From an uncultured Planctomycetota bacterium (lineage in GTDB: Bacteria > Planctomycetota > UBA1135 > GCA-002686595), in contig CAIYPP010000013.1 in assembly GCA_903928115.1 (NCBI GenBank), positions 37,789-101,788 on the forward strand: a stretch of DNA of 64,000 nt. The letters are read 5' to 3'. A program made the translations under genes and the position numbers. Shown here one piece after another: positions 39,273 through 47,366 of the stretch (within the stretch, counting starts at the first letter, position 1; each line of letters opens with the position of its first letter). Below the pieces are notes generated by a model. That model made no database searches. It worked only from the letters and a program-made list of their open reading frames with translations, and was not told where the DNA came from.

Positions 39273-40328
39273 TCAACGTGGCTGGCTGAGGATCTGTCGC
39301 AGCTCGTCGCCGAGCTCGGAGGCCTTCGCGCCGCTCGTGTTGCACAAGACGACGATCACGAGACCGCTCTCGCGATCGACGGTGAGCATCGTGCTCGCGC
39401 CCTGCTGGGAACCCGAGTGGCTCACGAGCGTGCTCTTCGCGGGCACCGCCCAGCCGAGCCCATAGTCGATCTCACGACCGTCGACGAGCTTCTGGCGAGT
39501 CCAGAGCGCGTCGCGTACTTCGGCGGGTACGAGCGTCGCGCGCTGCACAGCGTCCGCGAAGCGTGCGAGGTCCGGCGCAGAGCACTCCATGCCGCCGCCG
39601 GCGTATTTCCAAGACAGATCCTCGCGCTTCTCGGCTCGCACGGCCTTGCCGTACACGAGCTCGTAGGCGGCAGAGCGCAGTTCCTTCGCGTCCGACGCGA
39701 CTTCGCAGTCCAGCGTCGGCGCCACTGGCTTCGAGATCCGCTCTCGCAGCAGCGTGCGGAAGTCTTGCTTCGTCACACCCTCGAGCGTCGCGCCAACGAG
39801 CGTGAAAGCGTGCGTCGAGTACGAGTACTTCGTGCCCGGCTGCGCGATCAGCGGATCGTTCACGAAGAGCGCGAGCGCCTCACGCGTCGTGCACGCACCG
39901 GTCGCATTGTCGTTGCGGTCCGCGCGATAGTGCCGAATCCCCGCGGTGTGCGAGAGAAGCGCGCGCAGCGTCAGCGGCTGCAGCGTCTCCGGAAGGTCGG
40001 GCACGTGCGCGGAGATCGCGGCGTCGAGCGAGAGCTTGCCCTCGTGCGCGACAAGGGCCGTGAGCGCCGCCGTCACGGGTTTGGAGACCGACGCGAGCCG
40101 CACCAGCGTTCCCGAGAGCATCGGGAGCTCGGCCTCGCGGTCGCGCTCGCCCCAGCCGCCGCTCAGGATCACCTTCCCGTCCCGCGCGACGGCGACCGTG
40201 AGTCCCACGGCTCGCGAGGATCCGAGAAAGCGCTCGCACGCCTGCAACGCGAGCTCCGGCGCCGAAGCAGGCGGCGGACCGACGAGAGTCCCCTGCATTC
40301 CGAGGGCCGCGAGGAGCGCTGCGAGCAT
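39273..40328 (-). CDS. Beta-lactamase-related serine hydrolase
   Basis: A 351-residue class C beta-lactamase/D-alanyl-D-alanine-peptidase-like hydrolase, probably exported (short hydrophobic N-terminus). Catalytic motifs are SVSK (80-83, nucleophile Ser80), YST (170-172) and HSGSQQG near residue 310 in place of KTG. A helper block LRALLSHTAGIRHY is typical. Whether it trims peptidoglycan or hydrolyses an ester is not decidable. It is last in a three-gene unit with the NUDIX hydrolase and the amidase, with 24-base gaps. Confidence 0.9.
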   Translation of the reverse strand: MLAALLAALGMQGTLVGPPPASAPELALQACERFLGSSRAVGLTVAVARDGKVILSGGWGERDREAELPMLSGTLVRLASVSKPVTAALTALVAHEGKLSLDAAISAHVPDLPETLQPLTLRALLSHTAGIRHYRADRNDNATGACTTREALALFVNDPLIAQPGTKYSYSTHAFTLVGATLEGVTKQDFRTLLRERISKPVAPTLDCEVASDAKELRSAAYELVYGKAVRAEKREDLSWKYAGGGMECSAPDLARFADAVQRATLVPAEVRDALWTRQKLVDGREIDYGLGWAVPAKSTLVSHSGSQQGASTMLTVDRESGLVIVVLCNTSGAKASELGDELRQILSQPR

Positions 40329-40352
40329 GCGATTCCCTCGTGATCCTCGGGC

Positions 40353-40793
40353 TCAGAGCGCCCGCGAGCTCCAGAACTCGCGCAGCGGCCGCTCGTAGCT
40401 CGGCGCGAGGTCGAGCTCGAACGTCCCGCGCGCGTCGACCCAGCGGTACTCGACGTGCTCGTGGCTGAGCTCGATCTCCCCCGCGATATCGGTGCAGAGG
40501 TGCGCGACGACGAAGGAGAACTCCTTGATCTCGTAGCGCACGGGTCGGATCCACGTCAGCGTGGGCGCACCGATCGTGCAGCGGAACTGTGCGCCAAGTT
40601 CTTCGGAGAGCTCGCGCCGCAGAACCTCGCGCGGGTCGAGCTTCTCCTCGCCGACGTCGAAGCGCCCCCCCGGAAGCTCCCACCAAGCCTCGCGCGTCGA
40701 TTCGCGCACGAGCAAGAGCTTTCCGTCGCGCACGGCGAGCGCTTTCATCGCCACGAAGAAGCGCTGGAACTCGCGCGGGCCGACGTTGGTCAT
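40353..40793 (-). CDS. NUDIX hydrolase
   Basis: A 146-residue NUDIX pyrophosphohydrolase. The box reads GGRFDVGEE, then KLDPREVLR, then RELSEELG. The metal-binding REXXEE core is intact, but two to three extra residues sit between the first Glu and the RE pair compared with the consensus. The tail SYERPLREFW resembles nucleotide-triphosphate hydrolases of the MutT type. Substrate unknown. It is flanked by cell-wall genes in the same orientation, with 24-base spacings. Confidence 0.9.
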   Translation of the reverse strand: MTNVGPREFQRFFVAMKALAVRDGKLLLVRESTREAWWELPGGRFDVGEEKLDPREVLRRELSEELGAQFRCTIGAPTLTWIRPVRYEIKEFSFVVAHLCTDIAGEIELSHEHVEYRWVDARGTFELDLAPSYERPLREFWSSRAL

Positions 40794-40817
40794 GGCGTGG
40801 GCTCTCAGGAATGGGCT

Positions 40818-41834
40818 CTATTGCGGCGCGGGCCCAGCGAGCTCCGCGCGGACGGCCTCGAGGAAGCGCTCCCAGTCGAAGGCCGGGCCGGGGTCCTGCT
40901 TGTCCGCCGTGATGTGGAAGTGGCCGAGGATGCCGCGGAACTGCGAGAACTCTTGGTCGCTGAGCGCATCGGTTCGCACGGCGCCCTGCGCGTCGCGCGG
41001 GCAGTCGGGAGCGAGCTTGGGGAACGCGCGGCACAGCCCCGCCGCGAGCTTGACGAGCGTCGCGTACTGCTGCGGCGTCAGGTCGTGCATCTCGTACGAC
41101 TTGCCGTGGATCGGTCCGGTGACGCGCTCCGGACGCGCCGGGCGCGCGACGAAATGGGGCGTGCGCACGCCGGTGTCCTTCATCCACGCCGGGAAACGCA
41201 CGTAGGGGCCCTGCTCATCGCGCGGGTACCACTCGTCGAGCGTGCGATCGCCCGGCGGATAGGCACCGATGTTCGCGATCTCGATCCCCACCGAGCGCGA
41301 GTTGGCCTGCCGCGCATGCCAAGCCGTATCGGAGAGATCGAGCGTCTGATACAGCGTCCCATCGACGTCGAGCATGAAGTGGACGGAGAGCTTGCGACGG
41401 TCGTGCAGCACCTTGAAGCACTGCCGACTCGTGCCGCACACGTCGTAGTGGATCACGAACTGGTCGACCGCGGCGCGCGCCTCCTCGGAGCACGCCGGCG
41501 TTCCCGAGAGCGACACGAGGCGCGTCGTGCCGTCGCCCTTCGAGACCTTGCGGCCCGGCTGGTAGCGCAGACCATCGGGAATCTCTTTCGGTGGCTCCGC
41601 GGGGAAGCGCAGCTCGGTCGAGTAGGCGTCGTAGGCGCCGCGCTCGCTCCAGAGCACCACCGGTACGCCGATCGGGATGCGCTCACCGCACACGACGATG
41701 ACGTCGCTGCGCTGTCGGGGCGGCTGGATGACGCTCGCGGGTGAGACGGGCTTCGCCACCGCGGGCTCGCGCACGTGTTCGGTGGTGCTGCAGGCGGCGA
41801 GGAGGAGGCAGGCGAGCGCAGAGCGGAGCTTCAT
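40818..41834 (-). CDS. Lipoprotein N-acetylmuramoyl-L-alanine amidase
   Basis: A 338-residue amidase_2-family (AmpD/AmiD-like) enzyme with a lipobox (LLLAAC, Cys15), probably anchored to a membrane facing the periplasm. The zinc-site regions are FVIHYDVC and GHFHITADKQDPGPAFDW. Between them are TLYQTLDLSDTAWHARQANS and SVGIEIANIG, typical of the fold. It releases peptides from muropeptides, matching MurQ encoded 3 kb away. The start at 41834 places the lipobox at the usual distance. It heads the amidase-NUDIX-serine hydrolase unit. Confidence 0.9.
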   Translation of the reverse strand: MKLRSALACLLLAACSTTEHVREPAVAKPVSPASVIQPPRQRSDVIVVCGERIPIGVPVVLWSERGAYDAYSTELRFPAEPPKEIPDGLRYQPGRKVSKGDGTTRLVSLSGTPACSEEARAAVDQFVIHYDVCGTSRQCFKVLHDRRKLSVHFMLDVDGTLYQTLDLSDTAWHARQANSRSVGIEIANIGAYPPGDRTLDEWYPRDEQGPYVRFPAWMKDTGVRTPHFVARPARPERVTGPIHGKSYEMHDLTPQQYATLVKLAAGLCRAFPKLAPDCPRDAQGAVRTDALSDQEFSQFRGILGHFHITADKQDPGPAFDWERFLEAVRAELAGPAPQ

Positions 41835-41952
41835 GGTGTCGGTGCGAGAATCCGCTACGGCGCGCCGCGGTTCAAGCGGGCGCGGGCCTAGGCTGGACGC
41901 TGTTTTTCTCATTTTTCGCGCGACGGTCCGCCCAGCCGAGCGACGGGGGGGC

Positions 41953-43479
41953 GTGGGAATCGTCCGTGTGCTAGGTGCCTGCCTCGTTGGCTCGAATGCC
42001 GAGCTGGTCACGATCGAGGCTCGCTACGAAGAGGATCGGGAGGCGGGGCGGGTCGATGTCGTGCTCACAGGCCTCCCAGACCCCGTCATCCGCGAGAGCC
42101 GCGGACGACTGCTCTGCGCGCTCGCCGCCAACGGGCTGCGGGTACCTCCGGGGCGCCTGTACCTCAACCTCGTGCCGGCGGCTCGGCGCAAGTCGGGCGA
42201 GATCCTCGACCTGCCGCTGCTCCTCGGCGCCGCCGCAGCCGCGGGGCACCTGAAGGCGCGCTCGCTCGAGGGCCGGCTCTTTCTCGGCGAGGTCGGGATC
42301 GACGGCACCTTGCACTCGGTGGCGGGCGGACTGGCGGCCGCGCTGGTCGCGCGGACGGCGGGCGTCGCCGAGGTCGTGGCGCCTCGCGCCACCGCGGCCG
42401 AGGCGGCCTGGGTCCCCGGCATCACGGCGCTCGGGGGCGAGCACGTGGACGACGTCGTTCGGCACCTCGTCGGTGGCGCGACGCTCACGCCGCTGCCCGC
42501 CGAGCGCGCGCTGCGAGACGCCTCGCTCGGGCTGTCCCTCGACGACGTGCGCGGTCAGGCCTCCGGCAAGCTGGCCTTGGCGGTCGCGGCCCACGGCGGC
42601 CACGGACTGCTTTTCATCGGTCCACCCGGAACGGGCAAGAGCATGCTGGCGCGACGCATCACGACGCTGCTCCCGCCCCCGAGCGTGCAGGAGAGCCTCG
42701 ACATCACGCGCGTCCTGTCGGCGAGCGGTCGCTGGCCGGGCGGGCTCATGTCCTCGCGCCCCTACCGCGCCCCCCACCACACCGTGAGCTACGCAGGTCT
42801 GGTCGGCGGTGGCTCGCCGCCGTCACCGGGCGAGATCACGCTCGCGCACTGCGGCGTGCTCTTCCTCGACGAGCTGCCCGAGTTCCGCCGCGAGGTGCTC
42901 GAGGCGCTGCGCCAGCCGCTGGAGACGGGCTCGATCACGCTGAGCCGCGCGGGCCGCCAGCTCGAACTCGAAGCGCGCTTCCAGCTCGTCGCGGCGATGA
43001 ATCCGTGCCCCTGCGGCTACCTCGGGCATCCGCGCGTGCCCTGTTCGTGCCCGCCGAGCTTGGTTCAGCGCTACCGCAGCCGCATCTCCGGTCCGCTGCT
43101 CGACCGCATCGACCTGCGCATCGAGCTTCCGGCCCCGACCCTCGACGAGCTCGGCAACGTCTCCGCAGGAGCGACCGATGCCTCGCTCAGTGCGACGGCG
43201 CTGCGCGACAAGCTCGCGGCCGCCGCCTCGCTCCAGCAAGCTCGGCAAGGCGAGCGTCGCAACGTAGAGCTCGATGCCGCCGAGCTCGACCGCTGGGCTC
43301 CGCTCGACGCCCCTGCCCGCGGGCTGCTCGCACGGATCGTGCGGCAGCGCGGACTCTCGGCGCGCGCGGTGCAGTCCCTGCGCCGAGTCGCGCGCACCCT
43401 CGCCGACCTCGACGGCCACGAGGCCACTGCCGCGACCCACCTCGCGCAAGCGCTCGCCCTGCGCTCCCCGATCCTATGA
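41953..43479 (+). CDS. comM: ComM/YifB AAA+ protein (Mg-chelatase-like)
   Basis: A 508-residue YifB/ComM ATPase. An N-terminal Lon-like domain (about 1-175) carries LPDPVIRESRGRLLCALAANG. The AAA+ domain has Walker A GPPGTGKS (223-230), RPYRAPHHTVSYAGLVGGG, and Walker B LFLDELPEF. The Cys motif MNPCPCGYLG...PCSCPP is characteristic. In naturally competent bacteria ComM is a helicase that extends recombination of incoming DNA. A GTG start at 41953 with a G-rich site upstream gives the usual N-terminus. Convergent with the FtsX-like gene, with an 11-base gap. Confidence 0.92.
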   Translation: MGIVRVLGACLVGSNAELVTIEARYEEDREAGRVDVVLTGLPDPVIRESRGRLLCALAANGLRVPPGRLYLNLVPAARRKSGEILDLPLLLGAAAAAGHLKARSLEGRLFLGEVGIDGTLHSVAGGLAAALVARTAGVAEVVAPRATAAEAAWVPGITALGGEHVDDVVRHLVGGATLTPLPAERALRDASLGLSLDDVRGQASGKLALAVAAHGGHGLLFIGPPGTGKSMLARRITTLLPPPSVQESLDITRVLSASGRWPGGLMSSRPYRAPHHTVSYAGLVGGGSPPSPGEITLAHCGVLFLDELPEFRREVLEALRQPLETGSITLSRAGRQLELEARFQLVAAMNPCPCGYLGHPRVPCSCPPSLVQRYRSRISGPLLDRIDLRIELPAPTLDELGNVSAGATDASLSATALRDKLAAAASLQQARQGERRNVELDAAELDRWAPLDAPARGLLARIVRQRGLSARAVQSLRRVARTLADLDGHEATAATHLAQALALRSPIL

Positions 43480-43490
43480 CCGGGGACTCG

Positions 43491-44765
43491 CTACTCGTGA
43501 CGCAGAGCCTCGACGGGGTCCATCGTCGCCGCGCGCCACGCCGGGTAGATCCCGAACAGCACGCCGACGCCCGAGGAGATCAGGAACGCCAGGATCGGCG
43601 CCGTCGGCGTGATGATCGTGCGCATCTCCGCGTAGTGCTCGACGACGAGCGGCGTCGCGAGTCCAAGGACGACGCCGAGCAACCCACCGCCGACCGAAAG
43701 CACCACGCACTCGACCAAGAACTGCGAGACGATGTGGCGGCGCTTGGCGCCGAGCGCGCGGCGAATGCCGATCTCCCGCGTGCGCTCCGTGACGGTGGCG
43801 AGCATCACGTTCATGATGCCGATGCCGCCGACGAGCAGGCTGATCGACGCGATCGAGCCGAGCACGATGTTGAAGATGCGCTTGGTCTCCTCCGCGCGCA
43901 TCAGGAGCTCGAGCGGGACCACGATCTCGTAGTCCGACTGCTTGTGGTTGCGCTTGAGCATCTCACGGCAGGCGTTGGCGACGAGCTCGACGTTGGCTGG
44001 GTCCTCGACCTCGACCACGATCTCGTGCAGCTCGACCTCTTCCATCTCGCGCGAACCGGCGCGCAGCTTCACCTGCATGTTGCCGTACCACTTGCGGCCG
44101 GTTTCGAGCGGGATGAAGACCTCCGCGGAGGACTTGCCCGCCGCGGCGAGGTCCGACTGCTGTCGCACGCGGTCGAGCGTGGTGCCGACCACCGTGTAGT
44201 AGTCCGCGCCGATCTTGATCTCCTCGCCGATCGGAGAGGTGACGGGGAAGAGGTAGCGAGCGGCCTCGTAGGAAAGCACGCACACGTTCGCGACGCCGTA
44301 CTCGTCTTGGTCGGTGATGAAACGGCCCTCGGCGACGACGCGGCCGGTGACGTCCCGGTACACCGGCAGGGTCGCCATGACGCGCGGGTTGAGCATGCGA
44401 TCCGAGAATCGCACCTCCTCGTAGATCTCTCGCACCGGCACGACGCGCGCGACCCCGGGGAAGGTCTCCTCGATGCGCGCGAGGTCCTCTTCGGTGAGTC
44501 CGTAGCTCAGCACGCGCACGGACTGACCGCCACCCGTGGCGAAGTCCTCGCGCGGCTTGATGCTGCGCAGGATGACGTTGCGGCTGCCGAGCTGGCGAAT
44601 CTGCTCCTGAGCCTCTTCGCTGGCTCCCTCGCCGATCGCGAGCATCGCGATCACCGAGCTCGTGCCGAACAGGACGCCGAGCGTGGTCAAGAGACTCCGC
44701 AGCTTGTGCAGCAAGAGGCTCGAGATGCCGAGCTTGACGGTGCGTGCGAGGGTTCCGTGCTTCAC
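43491..44765 (-). CDS. MacB/FtsX-type ABC exporter permease
   Basis: A 424-residue permease with four helices: one near the N-terminus (about 15-42, LLLHKLRSLLTTLGVLFGTSSVIAML split by the family GTSSVIAML block) and three near the C-terminus (about 300-415). A large periplasmic MacB_PCD domain lies between. The ending ATMDPVEALRHE is typical. It works with the ATPase encoded just upstream (ATGA overlap at 44762), the fusion protein and the TolC-like protein as a MacAB-TolC-type tripartite exporter. In MacB proper the two functions are one polypeptide; here they are split. Confidence 0.93.
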   Translation of the reverse strand: MKHGTLARTVKLGISSLLLHKLRSLLTTLGVLFGTSSVIAMLAIGEGASEEAQEQIRQLGSRNVILRSIKPREDFATGGGQSVRVLSYGLTEEDLARIEETFPGVARVVPVREIYEEVRFSDRMLNPRVMATLPVYRDVTGRVVAEGRFITDQDEYGVANVCVLSYEAARYLFPVTSPIGEEIKIGADYYTVVGTTLDRVRQQSDLAAAGKSSAEVFIPLETGRKWYGNMQVKLRAGSREMEEVELHEIVVEVEDPANVELVANACREMLKRNHKQSDYEIVVPLELLMRAEETKRIFNIVLGSIASISLLVGGIGIMNVMLATVTERTREIGIRRALGAKRRHIVSQFLVECVVLSVGGGLLGVVLGLATPLVVEHYAEMRTIITPTAPILAFLISSGVGVLFGIYPAWRAATMDPVEALRHE

Positions 44766-45487
44766 GCTTGGGCTCCCGCGGCGCTGTTCTGGCCGCGCTT
44801 CACGGATTCGATGCGACCGTCCTTCAGGCGGAGCACGTGCTGGGCGCGCTCGCCGACGTCAGGCTCGTGGGTCACGAGCACGATCGTGCGGCCCTCGGCA
44901 TGCAGCTCGTCGAACAGCGCGAGAATCTCGAGCGCCGTCGCGCTGTCGAGGTTGCCGGTCGCCTCATCGGCGAGGATCAGCGCGGGTTGGTTGACCAGCG
45001 CGCGGGCAATCGCGACACGCTGCTGTTGTCCGCCCGAGAGCTCCGTGGGCTTGTGGTCGAGCCGCTTGGCGAGGCCGACGCGCTCTGCGAGCTTGCGCGC
45101 GCGCTCTTCACCATCGGCGGGAGGCTCGTCTTGGTAGAAGAGCGGGACCATGATGTTCTCCAGCACGTTGAGCTGGGGAATCAGGTTGTAGCTCTGGAAC
45201 ACGAAGCCGAGCTTGCGGCTGCGCACCTCCGAGAGCTCGTCGTCGCCAAGTCGCGCCGTCGAGATGCCATCGACCTTGTAGTCGCCCGATGTCGGGCGAT
45301 CGATGCAGCCGAGAACATTGAGCAGCGTCGACTTGCCCGAGCCCGAAGAACCCATCACGGCCCAGTACTCGCCGCGGCCGAACGTGAACGAAAACTCGTC
45401 GAGCGCACGGACCAGATTTTGGCCCATGCGGTACTCGCGCGTGACGCCGATCAGCTCGGCGACGGGGACTCGGGACGGATCGCTCAC
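44762..45487 (-). CDS. MacB/LolD-type ABC exporter ATPase
   Basis: A 241-residue ATPase. Walker A is GSSGSGKST, the Q-loop is FVFQSYNLIPQLNVLENI, the signature is LSGGQQQRVAIARAL and Walker B is LILADEATGNLDS. This is the MacB/LolD subgroup, which powers mechanotransmission rather than substrate passage through the membrane. A GTG at 45487 is chosen because the fusion-protein gene stops at 45507. Longer frames would overlap it. It overlaps the permease gene by four bases. Confidence 0.93.
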   Translation of the reverse strand: MSDPSRVPVAELIGVTREYRMGQNLVRALDEFSFTFGRGEYWAVMGSSGSGKSTLLNVLGCIDRPTSGDYKVDGISTARLGDDELSEVRSRKLGFVFQSYNLIPQLNVLENIMVPLFYQDEPPADGEERARKLAERVGLAKRLDHKPTELSGGQQQRVAIARALVNQPALILADEATGNLDSATALEILALFDELHAEGRTIVLVTHEPDVGERAQHVLRLKDGRIESVKRGQNSAAGAQA

Positions 45488-45506
45488 GGAGCCAGCTCGC
45501 CCCAAC

Positions 45507-47366
45507 CTAGTTGCCTGAGCCGCCGGGGGCCCCACCACCACCGCCGCCACCCGAGCCGCCGCGCCCGCCGCCGAAGCGCTCTCGCAGCTTCTCGCGCTCT
45601 TCCGGAGTCATCGACTCCATGCGCTTGCGCCACTCCTCGGCCTGCGCAGGGTCCATGCCGCCGCGACCACCGCCGCGCGAGCCACCCTCCCCGCGCGCGG
45701 GAGCGCCCTCGCCGCCGCCCGATGCCCCGCCGTTCGCCGGCGCTCCTCCGGCGGGTGTTCCCGTCGCGGGTGCCCCGGCGTTGGCAGCGCCCGCGCCGCC
45801 CGATGCCGACGGCTTCGCTCCGTCGCCGCCGGCAGCGGCGCCCGCAGGCGCAGCGGCTGCGCTGATCGTGCTCGTCTCCGGCGCAGCCGCGGGCGAGAAG
45901 CCCGGCGGCGCGGCGAGCAGCACCTGCTCCCCTTCCTTCAGACCTTCGACGATCTGCACCCACTTGTCGTTGAAGCGCCCGGTCTGGACCTTGCGCTCCT
46001 CGACGGCGCCCGCGGCGGATACGAACGCCAGCTGGTCTCCGCCGGAGCGGAAGATCGCCTGAACGGGCACGTACAGCGTGTCGGCGATGTCCTCGACGAG
46101 GATCTCGATCGCGCAGCTCATGCCCGGCCGCATGTCGGGGTGGCCCTCGGTGATCTGTACCTCGGTGCGGTACAAGCGCGTGTTGGGGTTCGCCCACCAC
46201 GAGTTCTGGTCCGGCAGCACGGCGACGAAGTTCACCCGGCCGCGGAACTCCTTTGCACCGAGCGCGTCGACCTTGACCGAGCAGATCTGCCCCACGGAGA
46301 CCTGCTTCAGCACCGACTCGTGCAACGAGACTTGCGCGACCATGCCGGCCGCGTTCGGGATCGTGATGATCTCCTGCCGCTCGCGGACCTGCGTGCCCTC
46401 TTGGATGGGCTGGCTCTGCCCCATGCGGTTCTGCTCGAGCTGAGCGTAGACCACCATGCCGGGGCGCGGCGCGCGGATCTTGGCCTTGCTGATCTGGCTG
46501 ACGAGCTTGTCGAGCTTCTCCTGCTCGAGCTTCAGCTGGGCCGAGCGCGTGCGCATGTCGGCCTCGAAGTCGACGAGCTTCGCCGCGGCTTGCAGCTTGA
46601 CGCGATCGAGCTCGCGGTGCGCCTCCTCGAGGCCACTCTGCAGCTCGATGCGCTCGCGCTCGAGCTGGTAGCGCTCGAGCAGCGACAGGTCGCGCTTCGC
46701 AGCCTCGCGCTGGATACCGGCGCGCTTGAGCGCGAGGTCATCGGCGTCGAGCTCGGTCTTGGTGAGGAAGCCCTTCTCGAACAATTGGCGCGACCAGTTG
46801 AGCTTGCTCTCGGCCTGCTTGTACTGCTCCTCGGCGAGCGTGATCTGCTCCTGCGCCTTGGCGAGCTGGTTGGTGCGCTCCCCCTGCTCCGCGTCGAACT
46901 TCTCGAGGTCCTTCTGCGCGAACAGGAGCTTCTGCTCGGCCTTCTTGATGTCGCTGTCGTTTTGGCTCTGCTGGATCTCGTAGTTCTTGCTGGCCTTGAC
47001 GAAGGCCGCGTCCGCGTTGCGAACCGAGATCTCCTGCTGCAAGCGCTTGTCGACCTGCTGCGCCGTGTCCAACTCGACGAGCAGGTCGCCTTCCTTCACG
47101 ACCGTGCCCTCGGGGATGATCCAGAGGATCGTCGAGTTGCCTTCGATCTCGCTCTTGATGCTCACCGCGTCGGCGGCCTTCAAGTTGCCGCGTTCGATCA
47201 CGCTGATGCGCAGCGGTCCCTTCTGAACTGGCGCCCCGCGCACCTTCGCCGCGTCTTCCGCCGCCGACGAGCTCCCGCGCGACGAGATCCACCACACGAA
47301 GCCACCCGCGGCGGCGACGGCGAGCACGAGCGGGAGGGCCTTGATGCCAGCGTTCTTACGTCTCAT
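45507..47366 (-). CDS. MacA/HlyD-like periplasmic fusion protein
   Basis: A 619-residue membrane fusion protein, against about 370 for MacA. It has an N-terminal anchor (about 9-27, ALPLVLAVAAAGGFVWWI) and a lipoyl half-motif (about 70-100). A very long coiled-coil hairpin follows (about 105-310, rich in Gln, Glu, Lys and Leu), then beta-barrel domains (about 320-500). The C-terminal tail of roughly 115 residues is Ala/Gly-rich with an intervening helix (MTPEEREKLRERF) and a Gly run at the end. It links the inner-membrane ABC pair to the TolC-like protein, with whose gene it overlaps by four bases. Confidence 0.9.
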   Translation of the reverse strand: MRRKNAGIKALPLVLAVAAAGGFVWWISSRGSSSAAEDAAKVRGAPVQKGPLRISVIERGNLKAADAVSIKSEIEGNSTILWIIPEGTVVKEGDLLVELDTAQQVDKRLQQEISVRNADAAFVKASKNYEIQQSQNDSDIKKAEQKLLFAQKDLEKFDAEQGERTNQLAKAQEQITLAEEQYKQAESKLNWSRQLFEKGFLTKTELDADDLALKRAGIQREAAKRDLSLLERYQLERERIELQSGLEEAHRELDRVKLQAAAKLVDFEADMRTRSAQLKLEQEKLDKLVSQISKAKIRAPRPGMVVYAQLEQNRMGQSQPIQEGTQVRERQEIITIPNAAGMVAQVSLHESVLKQVSVGQICSVKVDALGAKEFRGRVNFVAVLPDQNSWWANPNTRLYRTEVQITEGHPDMRPGMSCAIEILVEDIADTLYVPVQAIFRSGGDQLAFVSAAGAVEERKVQTGRFNDKWVQIVEGLKEGEQVLLAAPPGFSPAAAPETSTISAAAAPAGAAAGGDGAKPSASGGAGAANAGAPATGTPAGGAPANGGASGGGEGAPARGEGGSRGGGRGGMDPAQAEEWRKRMESMTPEEREKLRERFGGGRGGSGGGGGGGAPGGSGN

